A stretch of DNA of 64,000 nucleotides from Bacteroidota bacterium (GCA_023422835.1 JAFAGI010000001.1:248001-312000), one strand, 5' to 3'; positions 1-9,355 are shown, numbered from the stretch's first letter. Made by a program: numbers and translations. The notes: generated by a model from the letters alone, not told the origin.

Positions 1-2
1 GG

Positions 3-881
3 ATAGACTTCGATACTACTATTCCCAATACATCGGCTACGCAATCCTCACAGCCTGATGGTACACCACCCATCGGCCTGCCGGACGCCACATTCATTGC
101 AGACGGGAATATAAAATCTATTGATACGCTCAGCAAACAGGCGAAGCTGGAAGTATCGCGGATCATTGTGAAAGATAAAAATTATGAAGGCGAAAGCCAT
201 TCCCTGCTTGCAGATATTTCTACGGCTACCTTGTCTGCAGATACCGGAACCATTGCACTGCAACTGCTGAAGCCCGGCATGCACGTAACTGCCGTTTCCT
301 ATCATGAAGATTTTAAAAAATTAGATACCGGTAATAAGAATTTCCAGGCCATAGTGCAGGAACTGCCCGCATTAACCCCCGTGGACGAAATAAAAGTGAT
401 AGAACAAAGCACTGAAGAGGAAAAAAAACCTGCAGAAGAAGCTCCGCAGGAAACATTTAACTGGCTGAAAGTGTTATCTTATGCCCTTTTCAGCATGCTT
501 TTCCTGCTATTGTTCTTGGCAGCATTGCCTTATATCACCTGGTTGTATTTTATGGCTACAGCCGGCAAAAGCCTGCACAATCAAAACAGGGCTATTAACT
601 ATTACCTGAACCAACTGGGCTTTTACAGAAACAAAATCAGCCCGTTGCAATTTGCAGAAAACATAGACGATAAATTTGGAACATCATTTGCTCGCTTTAC
701 TGCTGTCTATCAAAAAAATAAATACAGTAAGTCGGGATTATCAGATGAAGAAAAAGTATTTGCACAGCAGCATTTTAAAGATTTTATGAAAAGGATCAGG
801 AAAAATATTCCTTTTAAGACACGCTTGCTACATTTTTTAAACCTATATTCCACTACGCACTATTTTGTAAAAAATAACTGA
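3..881 (+). CDS. C-terminal part of a membrane protein with DUF4129-like tail (5' end outside window)
   Basis: The frame is open from the first bases of the window, so this is the C-terminal 292 residues of a longer protein. The visible part is a Ser/Pro/Glu-rich extracytoplasmic-looking stretch, one strong hydrophobic segment (KVLSYALFSMLFLLLFLAAL, then an aromatic-rich continuation) and a cytoplasmic basic tail. The tail pattern (ISPLQFAENIDDKF, then a Tyr-Lys-Tyr segment) resembles the DUF4129 domain that ends many TgpA/transglutaminase-like proteins; this is by eye. It lies 4 bases upstream of a MoxR ATPase, the usual neighbourhood of DUF4129 proteins. No catalytic domain is visible, so the function is unknown. 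A GTG at 168 could be misread as a start, but the frame is open well upstream of it. Confidence 0.6.
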   Translation: MDFDTTIPNTSATQSSQPDGTPPIGLPDATFIADGNIKSIDTLSKQAKLEVSRIIVKDKNYEGESHSLLADISTATLSADTGTIALQLLKPGMHVTAVSYHEDFKKLDTGNKNFQAIVQELPALTPVDEIKVIEQSTEEEKKPAEEAPQETFNWLKVLSYALFSMLFLLLFLAALPYITWLYFMATAGKSLHNQNRAINYYLNQLGFYRNKISPLQFAENIDDKFGTSFARFTAVYQKNKYSKSGLSDEEKVFAQQHFKDFMKRIRKNIPFKTRLLHFLNLYSTTHYFVKNN

Positions 882-885
882 TATT

Positions 886-1875
886 ATGCAGAACAATACA
901 CCAGAGTTTAATATACAGGATACCCAGGAAAAAATTAAAAAGCTCATAAGAAACATTGAAAAAGCTATCAAGGGCAACAGGCTGCAAACAGAACTGATTC
1001 TGACCACCCTGTTTGCCAAAGGCCACATTCTTATTGAAGACAACCCGGGAACCGGCAAAACCATATTATCTAAAACTCTTGCCAGAAGCATTACCGGTGC
1101 AGACCACCATGCAGCAGATTTTAAACGCATACAATTTACACCCGACCTGCTGCCGATGGACCTGATAGGCTCCTATATTTTTAATGACCAGACCAAGGAG
1201 TTTATCTTTAAAAAAGGCCCGCTGTTTTGCAATGTACTGCTGGCAGATGAGATAAACCGCGCATCGCCGAAGGTACAGTCTGCCTTGCTGGAGTGTATGG
1301 CCGAAAACCAGATAACGATCGGGGATATGACTTTCCCGCTGGAAAAAATGTTTTTCACCATCGCCACACAAAACCCCGTGGAGATGGAAGGCACCTACCC
1401 TTTGCCTACCGCACAGCTCGACCGGTTTTTTATGAAAATTCATTTCGGCTATGTAGATGAAGAAACTGAGCTCAGCATTTACAACGAATATCTTGCTATT
1501 GAGGAAAGCCAGGCGAAGGTGGAAGAAGTACTTACCATGAACGAAATACTCCAACTCCAGGAGTATGCAAAAAACATTTTTATACATCCTGAAATTGTAA
1601 GGAGTGTAAAAAACATGATCGTGGCTACCAGAAACAACCCCGACATTGTTTTAGGTGCATCCACACGTAGCGGTATCACGCTGATCAAATGCCTGAAAGC
1701 GTTTGCAATGATCAAAGGAAGGGATTTTGTAAATGAAGACGACCTGCAGCAAATATCAAGCTATGTGCTGAACCACAGAATCATCTACAGAAGCAAGGAG
1801 CTTTCAAAAATATTGTCTGATAAATTCTTGGAAATAGAGTTGGAAAGGCTCGGAAAACTTTCCATCAATGCATGA
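886..1875 (+). CDS. MoxR-family AAA+ ATPase
   Basis: This 329-residue cytoplasmic ATPase has Walker A DNPGTGKT (about residues 52-59), Walker B VLLADEIN (117-124) and the MoxR-typical ATQNPVEMEGTYPLPTAQLD sensor region, followed by the C-terminal AAA lid. MoxR proteins act as chaperone-like ATPases that help assemble or activate partner proteins, often von Willebrand A or transglutaminase/DUF4129 proteins. Here it sits 4 bases after a DUF4129-like membrane protein, and its stop overlaps the start of the next gene (ATGA), so the three are probably one transcript with translational coupling. The client protein is not known. Family assignment is secure; the role is inferred from context. Confidence 0.93.
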   Translation: MQNNTPEFNIQDTQEKIKKLIRNIEKAIKGNRLQTELILTTLFAKGHILIEDNPGTGKTILSKTLARSITGADHHAADFKRIQFTPDLLPMDLIGSYIFNDQTKEFIFKKGPLFCNVLLADEINRASPKVQSALLECMAENQITIGDMTFPLEKMFFTIATQNPVEMEGTYPLPTAQLDRFFMKIHFGYVDEETELSIYNEYLAIEESQAKVEEVLTMNEILQLQEYAKNIFIHPEIVRSVKNMIVATRNNPDIVLGASTRSGITLIKCLKAFAMIKGRDFVNEDDLQQISSYVLNHRIIYRSKELSKILSDKFLEIELERLGKLSINA

Positions 1876-3893
1876 TAAAAAGGGCTTTACATATCTTTTG
1901 TCGCAGAGGAAGCATCCTTACCTTATTACTGCTCCTGCTTGCCTGCTGTGGATATGCACAACGCCGCACCAAGGAAAATGCCCGCTACGAGATAGATGCA
2001 AAACGCTACGGCGTAGACCTGAAGTCTGAAGAAGCGCTGCCGCGCGGTAAAGAATTTATCAGGCTGGATAGCACTTACTACGTGGGCTGGATGATGGAAG
2101 GCTTGTACAAACATGAGCGCAGTGCAGATGCGCTGGGTTTTAAAAATGCGGTGATACCGCTCAGGAAAGCCTATGATCTGCTGACAACGGAATTTGATGA
2201 AAACTTTCATCGCGTATTCCTCAACTATTCTTCACTGCAAAAAAACTTTACCAGGTTCTACGATCTGCTGCTGATCACTGGCGCGCTGATAGGAGCATAT
2301 GACAACATCAACATGCCGGACTCAAGCATGCGCATTTTAAACGACATCGGCAGGTATAAGTTTAAAGTAGACAATCTGGAAGAACTTGCATTCGGCCAAT
2401 ACTTTCATAAAGCATGGCTGTACCACCGCAACAGGTTTTTAACAGGTAAACAATTTGCTTTTTTAAAAAATTCCATAGAAGCCAACGAGAAAGCCGCTTT
2501 TGATCTTTGCTACAGCGGCCTGCGCTACGCCGATGAACACAAGGAACTTTCAGATGAATGGTTTGGCGAGAATGTAAATATCATTGAGCGCCTGCGCATA
2601 TATCACAACCTTGCCATACTGCACTCTTACAACAAAAACTACGACAGCAGTGCGTATTATTATTCCCAACTGAATGATTACGGGGTAATGTCGCAGAACA
2701 ACTATGCAGGGCTGCAGTTGGAATTAGGCAATTTTGCCGATGCTGAACATTATTTTTCACTCGCCAAAGAAGAAAAAGATGAAGGATATAGTTTACGCGA
2801 ACCTTTCTACTTCCTCCCGCAACTGCTGGTATTCTCCGGCAAAACCAAAGAAGCCATTGAAATGGACAATAGAATTATCTATGAAAACGGCTCTACGCCC
2901 GGCTTTGGCTGGTACAATATTGCGCTGGCACGCTCTTACCTGTACGATGGCCAGCTTGACAGTTGCGAGATAGCTTTAAAGAAAGCCCTCAACTTTAAAG
3001 AACTGCATATAGGCACTACGCTTACCCAATCGCAATATGACTTTACCATCAACCTGCTGAAGCTGCAGTTAACTGATAAAAAAGTAGAGCAGATAAAGTT
3101 TGCCAACAGGGGGTGGTGGTATTCTTTTAAAACCTTGTGGAAAATTTTGTCGCTGAAGATTGAAAAATATATTACCGAATACAACACAGCATTTCAGCTT
3201 ACAAAAAACCCGGAGAAAGACCGCATGGTCTACGACCTTTTTTGTTCTGAATCCACAACTACTTACGATGAGGCGTGGTACCTGCTGAAAGATTTCAGCT
3301 CCACCTACTTCGAAAGAAAATACCGTGAATACCAGCATATCGACAAACGGGAAAATATACACAGATACTTCAAACTCTTCGAGGCAAAATTTCAATTGCA
3401 GGGCGGCAGAGTAAAAACCGCCAGGCAAAGCTTTAATGCCATTATTCAAAACGTAACACTGGATACTACGTATGAAAAATTGTACATGGGCAGGCTGTAT
3501 GAAGGCGCTATAAAATCAAACAAAATTTTCACGGAAGAGTACAACCATTACTGCAACTCGCTTTATACCACATACCCGCAACTGATACCTTTCTCAGATA
3601 TACGCATTCCCATGAAACTGGTAATTGCAGGCGAGGAAAATGAAAATATCAGGGCTGTAATAAAAGAATTGCGCAAGGCCAACATTGCGTGGACAGACCA
3701 AGACAATATTCCCAAAGCAGAGATACGTTTTGAGCAGCGCGGCAATAAATACCATGCACGCATCAACACCTACAATGCTGCCGGCAAGCAGGTTGTAGTG
3801 AATGAAAATATGTTCTTTTCAAAAACCGCAGGCACGGGCACCGAGATAGCACTGAGATTATTCGGCAAAGGCGGCGCACAGATCATAGATTAA
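1872..3893 (+). CDS. Exported protein of unknown function, coupled to MoxR
   Basis: I do not recognise this 673-residue protein. It starts with a signal peptide (basic start, then LTLLLLLLACCGYAQ); it could be a lipoprotein cleaved before the first Cys or be cut after GYA. The rest is rich in Tyr, Leu, Asn and Lys, with repeated helix-like segments (for example FGENVNIIERLRIYHNLAIL and SAYYYSQLNDYG) that look like TPR or other helical solenoid repeats over roughly residues 200-400. The start overlaps the MoxR stop by 4 bases, which argues for coupled expression and a shared envelope role. It could be the periplasmic partner of the MoxR/DUF4129 pair. The gene ends only three bases into the convergent EEP gene. 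Confidence 0.7.
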   Translation: MIKRALHIFCRRGSILTLLLLLLACCGYAQRRTKENARYEIDAKRYGVDLKSEEALPRGKEFIRLDSTYYVGWMMEGLYKHERSADALGFKNAVIPLRKAYDLLTTEFDENFHRVFLNYSSLQKNFTRFYDLLLITGALIGAYDNINMPDSSMRILNDIGRYKFKVDNLEELAFGQYFHKAWLYHRNRFLTGKQFAFLKNSIEANEKAAFDLCYSGLRYADEHKELSDEWFGENVNIIERLRIYHNLAILHSYNKNYDSSAYYYSQLNDYGVMSQNNYAGLQLELGNFADAEHYFSLAKEEKDEGYSLREPFYFLPQLLVFSGKTKEAIEMDNRIIYENGSTPGFGWYNIALARSYLYDGQLDSCEIALKKALNFKELHIGTTLTQSQYDFTINLLKLQLTDKKVEQIKFANRGWWYSFKTLWKILSLKIEKYITEYNTAFQLTKNPEKDRMVYDLFCSESTTTYDEAWYLLKDFSSTYFERKYREYQHIDKRENIHRYFKLFEAKFQLQGGRVKTARQSFNAIIQNVTLDTTYEKLYMGRLYEGAIKSNKIFTEEYNHYCNSLYTTYPQLIPFSDIRIPMKLVIAGEENENIRAVIKELRKANIAWTDQDNIPKAEIRFEQRGNKYHARINTYNAAGKQVVVNENMFFSKTAGTGTEIALRLFGKGGAQIID

Positions 3894-4837
3894 TGGGTAA
3901 CGCGGTATTGCGAACTCACCGGATAATGATCGGAAGTATTTCGCTTGTCAAAATCACTTACTACCGTTTTTACATCGGTCCTGATCTTCGCTGAGGAACT
4001 TACATACCATATAGCAAACGGCGAGCTGGCAACCTGCTGATCAATTACAGAATTTTCATAGTTAATCGTAGACTTATAGCCCGGCACATTTAGCGCGTAA
4101 GTAACACCAAAGTATCGCGCCTGGTCATCTATAAAATTCTTGTAGGGCGAGGGCTTGCCATAAGTAATGCTCCCGTTGAGATGATCGTTGAAATCACCGA
4201 TGATGATAAACTTTTTTCCCGCTAAAAGGTCAAGGGAATCTTTCATTTCATTAGAGCCATTAAATCTGCTGTTGTAGCTATTCTGGTCACTGCCCGCCTT
4301 GGCATGCAGCAGGTATACAGATACCGGGTGCCTGGCGCCATTCACCACCACATCAGCATCCATCTGGAAAGGAAACCTTCCGTAGGCAAAGCTAACCCTG
4401 GCAGAGGAGCTCAGCCCTAAAAACACACGGGTTTTTACCTTCCTGAAAATATGCCTGTTATACACCACGGCCATTTTCTGGGCAACTGTAGGATACGGCG
4501 AAATGACATACCTGTATTCATCACCCAGCACATTACGTATCATTCTCCCAAAACGTGCCGTGTCTACTACTTCACAAATGCCATACAGATCCGCGTTCAG
4601 GTATTTTAGAATTTTCCCGGCATTGGTTTCCTGCACATCAAGGTTGCCGTTGAAAGTAGATGAACCAAACCATTCAATATTCCAGTTAACAATAGTTATG
4701 TCTTTATTGTAATTTTTCAGGTTAGCCGTATCATTTACCGGCGGGTCAGGCTCAGGGGGTACAGGTTCCTGGAATTTTTTCTTACAGGAAACAATAAAAA
4801 ATGCCAGCGCAGCAAGTACTAAAAATATTTTTTGCAA
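3890..4837 (-). CDS. Endonuclease/exonuclease/phosphatase (EEP) family lipoprotein
   Basis: The protein is about 315 residues and carries a lipoprotein signal (LVLAALAFFIVSC, Cys at the lipobox) followed by a Pro/Glu linker (EPVPPEPDPP). The enzyme domain has the EEP/DNase I-like fold signatures: IVNWNIEWFG near the start, IIIGDFNDH in the middle and an SDHYPV ending. EEP enzymes are metal-dependent phosphoesterases (nucleases or phospho-sugar/lipid phosphatases); the substrate cannot be told. It is probably anchored in the periplasm or outer surface. I place the start at a TTG (4835-4837) because it gives a normal signal peptide; another TTG at 4876 adds 13 residues. The end overlaps the upstream convergent gene by 4 bases. 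Confidence 0.82.
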   Translation of the reverse strand: MQKIFLVLAALAFFIVSCKKKFQEPVPPEPDPPVNDTANLKNYNKDITIVNWNIEWFGSSTFNGNLDVQETNAGKILKYLNADLYGICEVVDTARFGRMIRNVLGDEYRYVISPYPTVAQKMAVVYNRHIFRKVKTRVFLGLSSSARVSFAYGRFPFQMDADVVVNGARHPVSVYLLHAKAGSDQNSYNSRFNGSNEMKDSLDLLAGKKFIIIGDFNDHLNGSITYGKPSPYKNFIDDQARYFGVTYALNVPGYKSTINYENSVIDQQVASSPFAIWYVSSSAKIRTDVKTVVSDFDKRNTSDHYPVSSQYRVTH

Positions 4838-4876
4838 TGTATAGTATTCAAATGTGAAGTTAGCTAAAAAATACAA

Positions 4877-5273
4877 CTAATTTTCTTATTTGCCTTTGTT
4901 TTAAATGCTTTATTTAATCAGAATAGGCACGAACAAAAACAATGTGCACAAGTAGTCTCTGCGCCTTGCCGCTTTTGGAGTAACGCTCCTGGCTTTTGTT
5001 TCAGATGTTTTACTATAACCACAATGCAGATGCAACCTTCACAAAGAAATCTCCGCGCCTTAGCGCCTCAGCGGCAAAACTGGTGTTCCTTGCGCAAACC
5101 CTCGTGACGATTGTGTTTCAGAAGTTTATTTAACCACAATATTTCTAAACAAACTTTCATGCCACGGCGCCTGACTACCAATTTTTCAGTCGTTGTTTCA
5201 CTTTCCAGCCACTCTGTCAGTTTGCTTATCATTGGTATTTTGTTTGATGATGAGCTCGAAAAATGTATATACA
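4877..5273. repeat. Non-coding spacer with an imperfect tandem pair of CTCYGCGCC...AACCACAAT units
   Basis: Between the EEP gene and htpG there is no convincing gene. The segment holds two related units: CTCTGCGCC at 4957-4965 leading to TAACCACAAT at 5016-5025, and CTCCGCGCC at 5051-5059 leading to TAACCACAAT at 5131-5140. Both share a TTTCAGA-x-GTTT block before the ACCACAAT end. The wording resembles the GCGCCTTAGCG / ACCACAAAG phrases common around GxxExxY genes in Bacteroidota (from memory). No exact TAnnTTTG promoter element is seen for htpG. Confidence 0.5.
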
Positions 5274-7082
5274 ATGGCTAAAGGACAAATAAGAGTTGAA
5301 TCGGAAAACATTTTTCCCATCATTAAAAAATTTCTTTACAGCGATCATGAGATTTTCCTACGCGAATTGATCAGTAATGCAGTAGACGCTACCCAAAAAG
5401 TAAAAACGCTTGCCTCCAAAGGTGAAGTGAAAGGCGAGCTTGGCGAACTGCGTATTGACATAAAACTCGACAAGGAAAATAAAACAATCACCATTGCCGA
5501 CCGCGGCATCGGCATGACTGCCGAAGAAGTAGATAAATACCTGAACCAGGTAGCATTCAGCAGCGCTGAAGAATTTTTGGAAAAATATAAAGATGCCAAT
5601 ATTATCGGGCATTTCGGGCTTGGCTTTTACAGCGGTTTCATGGTCAGCAACCGTGTAGACGTAATCACCAAAAGCTACAAAGATGAGCCTGCAACATTCT
5701 GGACTTGTGACGGCAACCCTGAATTTGAAATCCGCGAAGCTGAAAAAGCCGAACGCGGTACTGACATTGTTTTACACATCAACGCAGAAAGCGAAGAATT
5801 CCTGGAAGAGGAAAGAATAAAAAATATATTGAACAAATTCTGCCGGTTCCTGCCGGTGCCTATCTTCTTTAAAGATGAACAAATAAACAACCCCGAGCCG
5901 ATCTGGATAAAAAAACCTTCTGAACTTACAGACGAAGATTACAGGAAGTTTTACAATGAACTGTACCCGTACAGCGAAACGCCGTTGTTCTGGATACACC
6001 TGAATGTAGACTATCCCTTTAACCTTACGGGCGTACTTTATTTCCCTAAGATCAAACAATCTTACGAAATACAAAAAGATAAGATACAACTCTACAGCAA
6101 CCAGGTATTTGTAACTGATGAAGTAAAAGACATTGTGCCTGAATTCCTGATGCTGCTTCATGGCGTGATCGACAGCCCCGACATACCGCTGAATGTGAGC
6201 AGGAGCTATTTACAGGGCGACCCGAACGTAAGAAAGATCAACGCTTACATCACCAAAAAAGTAGCAGACAAGCTGGAAGAAATTTTTAAAAAGGACAGGA
6301 CAGCTTTTGAAGAAAAATGGGAGAATATCGGCTTGTTTGTGAAGTATGGCATGATGACGGAAGACAAGTTCCTAGACAAGGCAGATAAATTTTTTGTAAT
6401 GCAGGATGCCGGCGATGACAAGAAATATTACACGCTGGAAGAATACAAAAGCCAAACAGAAGCCCTTCAAAAAAACAAAGACAATAAATACATCATCCTT
6501 TATACAACAGACCCTGTGCAACAGGATGCATACATCAAAGCGGCGCAGGCTAAAGGCTACAAGATAGTCCGTTTTGAAACCATCGTGGATGCAGCCTTTA
6601 TCAATCACATGGAAATGAAGTGGAATGATGTTTCATTCACCCGTGTGGATGCTGATATTACTGACAATTTAATTGATAAAAATGATGCAGCCGAAAGTGT
6701 ATTATCCCAGGAAGAAACCGATAAACTAAAAGAATTGTTCAAGTTGGACATCCCGGAGATCACGGCAAATGTAGAAGTGAAAGGCCTGAGCCCCGATACC
6801 GCGCCGGTGGTAGCCACACGCCCGGAAATGATGCGCAGGATGAAAGACATGGGTGCAGCAGGGGGCCCGATGACAGCATTCTATGCAAACATGCCAGACG
6901 AGATCACGCTTACGGTAAACGGCAACCACCCTATATTCCAGCATATTTTGAAGAATACGGATACAACCATGCAACAAAACCAGGTGCGCAACCTGGCAGA
7001 CCTGGCGCTGCTTTCACAAGGTTTATTGAAAGGCAAAAGCTTAACGGATTTTATCAGCAGAAGCGTGGAGATGATGAAATAA
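5274..7082 (+). CDS. htpG: Molecular chaperone HtpG (Hsp90)
   Basis: This is the cytosolic ATP-dependent Hsp90 chaperone, about 602 residues. The N-terminal GHKL ATPase domain is clear: FLRELISNAVDATQ (helix with the ATP-lid Asn), DRGIGMT, and GHFGLGFYSGFMV. The middle domain has the conserved SRSYLQGDP stretch, and a C-terminal dimerisation region follows. The start is set at the ATG giving MAKGQIRVESENIFP, which is where other HtpG proteins begin; an in-frame ATG pair 27 bases upstream would only add residues unlike the family. It stands alone, convergent with guaB, and shares a bidirectional terminator with it. Confidence 0.97.
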   Translation: MAKGQIRVESENIFPIIKKFLYSDHEIFLRELISNAVDATQKVKTLASKGEVKGELGELRIDIKLDKENKTITIADRGIGMTAEEVDKYLNQVAFSSAEEFLEKYKDANIIGHFGLGFYSGFMVSNRVDVITKSYKDEPATFWTCDGNPEFEIREAEKAERGTDIVLHINAESEEFLEEERIKNILNKFCRFLPVPIFFKDEQINNPEPIWIKKPSELTDEDYRKFYNELYPYSETPLFWIHLNVDYPFNLTGVLYFPKIKQSYEIQKDKIQLYSNQVFVTDEVKDIVPEFLMLLHGVIDSPDIPLNVSRSYLQGDPNVRKINAYITKKVADKLEEIFKKDRTAFEEKWENIGLFVKYGMMTEDKFLDKADKFFVMQDAGDDKKYYTLEEYKSQTEALQKNKDNKYIILYTTDPVQQDAYIKAAQAKGYKIVRFETIVDAAFINHMEMKWNDVSFTRVDADITDNLIDKNDAAESVLSQEETDKLKELFKLDIPEITANVEVKGLSPDTAPVVATRPEMMRRMKDMGAAGGPMTAFYANMPDEITLTVNGNHPIFQHILKNTDTTMQQNQVRNLADLALLSQGLLKGKSLTDFISRSVEMMK

Positions 7083-7101
7083 TACTATTAAACCTATACA
7101 A

Positions 7102-7137
7102 AAAAAGTACCCGGATCTTTTCTATGGGTACTTTTTT
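7102..7137. terminator. Bidirectional terminator between htpG and guaB
   Basis: The inverted repeat AAAAAGTACCC (7102-7112) pairs with GGGTACTTTTT (7126-7136), giving an 11-bp stem. A and T runs on the two sides make it work as an intrinsic terminator for htpG on the plus strand and guaB on the minus strand. Confidence 0.88.
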
Positions 7138-7159
7138 ATTGTAGTGAAACATTTGAAAT

Positions 7160-8647
7160 TTACTTGCGGCTGTAGTTTGGCGATTCCTTGGTGATCTCCA
7201 CGTCGTGCGCATGGCTCTCACGCATGCCCGCATTGGTGATCTGTACAAAGGTGGCCTGTTGCAAAGCATGGATATCTTTAGATCCGGTAAGTCCCATACC
7301 GGCACGCAAGCCGCCAACAAACTGGGCCACAATCTCACTTACGTAACCTTTGTAAGCTACACGTCCTTCGATACCTTCCGGCACCAGCTTTTTTGCTTCC
7401 ACTTCGTCCTGGAAATAACGGTCGCCACTACCCTGCTGCATGGCGCCTATGCTGCCCATGCCGCGGTATTGTTTGAATTTTCTTCCTTCGTAAATAATGG
7501 TTTCTCCGGGGCTTTCCTCGGTTCCTGCAAAAATGCTTCCCATCATAACCACATCGCCGCCTGCAGCCAGTGCTTTTACCAAGTCTCCGGTGTAGCGTAT
7601 ACCACCGTCTGCAATCACCGGAATGTTTCTCGGTTTCAATGCACCGGCCACATCCATAATAGCCGAAAGCTGCGGTACCCCTGCGCCTGCAATGATCCGC
7701 GTGGTACAGATAGATCCTGGGCCAATACCTACTTTTACCGCATCAGCGCCTGCATCTGCCAGCATTTTAGCGCCCGCTGCCGTTGCTACATTTCCCGCAA
7801 TCACCTGCAATTCTTTAAAATTCGATTTGAGTTTTTTCAATGCGTCTACTACGCCTTTGCTGTGCCCGTGAGAGCTGTCGAGCGTTACCACATCCACGCC
7901 TACGTGCATCAGCGCTTCAGCGCGTTCCAGCAGGTCGTTGGTAATGCCCAGAGCCCCGCCCACAACCAGCCTGCCGAATTCATCTTTCACAGCATTGGGA
8001 TTGTTCTGCACCTGTAAAATATCCCGATAAGTAATCAGGCCTGTAAGCTTGCCTTTTTTATCTACCACCGGTAGCTTTTCCACTTTATTTTGGCGAAAGA
8101 TTTTCTCAGCTTTCCTCAGATCAGTGCCTTCCGGCGCCACAACCAGGTTATCTTTTGTCATGATCTCACTGACCTTTTTCTTCATATTCGTCTCAAAACG
8201 AAGATCGCGGTTGGTGAGGATGCCTACCAGAAGAAAATTTTGATCCACAACAGGAATACCCCCGATCTTATTTTCCTTCATCATGCGCAAAGCCTCGCCA
8301 ATAGTGGCATCCGGGCTCATAGTCACCGGATCGAGTATCAGCCCGCTTTCACTTCTCTTTACCTTGCGCGCCTGCTCTGCCTGCCGCTCAATAGACATGC
8401 TTTTATGCAAAATACCCACGCCGCCTTCTCTGGCCAGGGCAATGGCCATCTGCGCTTCAGTAACTGTATCCATAGCTGCAGAGAGCATGGGAATATTGAG
8501 CCTGATGTTTTTGGTAAGTTGTGTCTGAATGTTTACATCTTTGGGTAATACATCGCTGTAATTCGGTATCATCAGTACATCATCGAATGTGAGGCCGGTG
8601 CCGTAAAACCTTTTTTGTGCTGTAGAATCGGGATTTATTGTTGCCAT
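7160..8647 (-). CDS. guaB: Inosine-5'-monophosphate dehydrogenase
   Basis: The enzyme oxidises IMP to XMP with NAD+, the rate-limiting step of guanine nucleotide synthesis. The 495-residue protein has [10 protein letters not shown] near the start, a tandem CBS pair (about residues 93-213), the catalytic loop [11 protein letters not shown] with the active-site Cys near residue 314, and the flap [19 protein letters not shown]. Length and domain order match the full-length bacterial form. The start is the ATG giving MATINPD; the longer frame adds 22 atypical residues and would overlap the promoter. A perfect TACCTTTG element ends 3 bases before this ATG. Confidence 0.97.
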   Translation of the reverse strand: MATINPDSTAQKRFYGTGLTFDDVLMIPNYSDVLPKDVNIQTQLTKNIRLNIPMLSAAMDTVTEAQMAIALAREGGVGILHKSMSIERQAEQARKVKRSESGLILDPVTMSPDATIGEALRMMKENKIGGIPVVDQNFLLVGILTNRDLRFETNMKKKVSEIMTKDNLVVAPEGTDLRKAEKIFRQNKVEKLPVVDKKGKLTGLITYRDILQVQNNPNAVKDEFGRLVVGGALGITNDLLERAEALMHVGVDVVTLDSSHGHSKGVVDALKKLKSNFKELQVIAGNVATAAGAKMLADAGADAVKVGIGPGSICTTRIIAGAGVPQLSAIMDVAGALKPRNIPVIADGGIRYTGDLVKALAAGGDVVMMGSIFAGTEESPGETIIYEGRKFKQYRGMGSIGAMQQGSGDRYFQDEVEAKKLVPEGIEGRVAYKGYVSEIVAQFVGGLRAGMGLTGSKDIHALQQATFVQITNAGMRESHAHDVEITKESPNYSRK

Positions 8648-8650
8648 GCG

Positions 8651-8658
8651 CAAAGGTA
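8651..8658 (-). promoter_or_regulatory. guaB -7 element TACCTTTG, 3 bases from start codon
   Basis: On the minus strand TACCTTTG matches the Bacteroidota -7 consensus TAnnTTTG exactly and is followed by CGC and the guaB ATG. Transcription would begin at or within a base or two of the start codon, so the mRNA is probably leaderless. No good -33 TTG is seen at the expected distance. Confidence 0.65.
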
Positions 8659-8864
8659 AAGCAATTTTACAAAAAATGAAATTTTTGATGCGATGTACAA
8701 AGGCTGGTTGCAAAATTCTAATGCATCCAGGTATATTTTTAGAAAAACTGATTGTTGATAGTTGCCAATGAGCAGTTTTTAGTGGGAAAACTGCAAAACA
8801 CTGCTACCTGGAGATAATTTCTTTTGGGTATCGTTTAAGGAATAAACTAAAAAAACGCAATAAA

Positions 8865-8897
8865 AAGAGGCTGCCGCAGTTATTGCGTCAGCCTCTT
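8865..8897 (-). terminator. Terminator of the IDW-repeat protein gene
   Basis: AAGAGGCTG (8865-8873) pairs with CAGCCTCTT (8889-8897); inside it CGCA (8875-8878) pairs with TGCG (8884-8887). On the minus strand the hairpin is followed by a T run, so it terminates the gene at 8918-9355. A 9-base segment at 8855-8863 is also complementary to 8880-8888 and could compete with the inner stem. Confidence 0.85.
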
Positions 8898-8917
8898 AAA
8901 ACTAAATAAAACAAAAA

Positions 8918-9355
8918 CTATTTTGTATGGATCACCTTATCGATCTTTTCATTGGCTTTTTGAATTTGATCGCCTATTTTTCCCCAATCAATGGAATTGA
9001 TGGTTTTCTGAGCTTCATTGATGGCAACAGTAAGTTGATAGCCTACGTCATTCCAGTCGATTTTTTTAAGCTCACTTTGTGCATCTTTCAGTTCCTGCAC
9101 GGTTTCCTGTTTTATATTGTTCCAGTCAATGGAAGATATGGCGTCTTTGGTTACTGCCACTGCTTTGTCGGCAACGGCTTCCACAGGAATATTTTTTAAA
9201 ACCCTGGTAATCTGGTTCATCACATTGACAATCTCGCCCACATTTAGCTGTGGGTTATTACTATGCGCCATGGTATCTTTTGCCTGTGCTGATGTGGTGT
9301 TTACAGAAAACAGGAAAATAAAGCATGCTGTAAAAGATATTATTGTTGACTTCAT
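8918..9355 (-). CDS. Small exported protein with three 23-residue IDW repeats
   Basis: The 145-residue protein has a signal peptide (FTACFIFLFSVNTTSAQA) and then an amphipathic, mostly helical mature part. The tripeptide Ile-Asp-Trp occurs at residues 76, 99 and 122, exactly 23 residues apart, each followed by Asn/Gly and a Lys/Glu/Ala-rich helix (IDWNNIKQETVQELKDAQ, IDWNDVGYQLTVAINEAQ, IDWGKIGDQIQKANEKID). A weaker fourth unit may begin near residue 53. I do not recognise a named family; similar IDW-x-x-I repeats occur, as far as I recall, in the tails of M56/BlaR1-like proteins of this phylum. A periplasmic scaffold or binding role is possible. It is a single gene with its own terminator. 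Confidence 0.72.
   Translation of the reverse strand: MKSTIISFTACFIFLFSVNTTSAQAKDTMAHSNNPQLNVGEIVNVMNQITRVLKNIPVEAVADKAVAVTKDAISSIDWNNIKQETVQELKDAQSELKKIDWNDVGYQLTVAINEAQKTINSIDWGKIGDQIQKANEKIDKVIHTK

Noticed and set aside
7205..8017. 270-codon open frame opposite guaB
   Set aside because: Antisense shadow of a strongly conserved enzyme; its peptide is Cys/His/Phe rich and resembles no protein.
8772..8794. GCAGTTTT/AAAACTGC hairpin upstream of guaB
   Set aside because: Stem exists but is followed by no T run on the useful strand and lies upstream of the predicted guaB start; probably no function.
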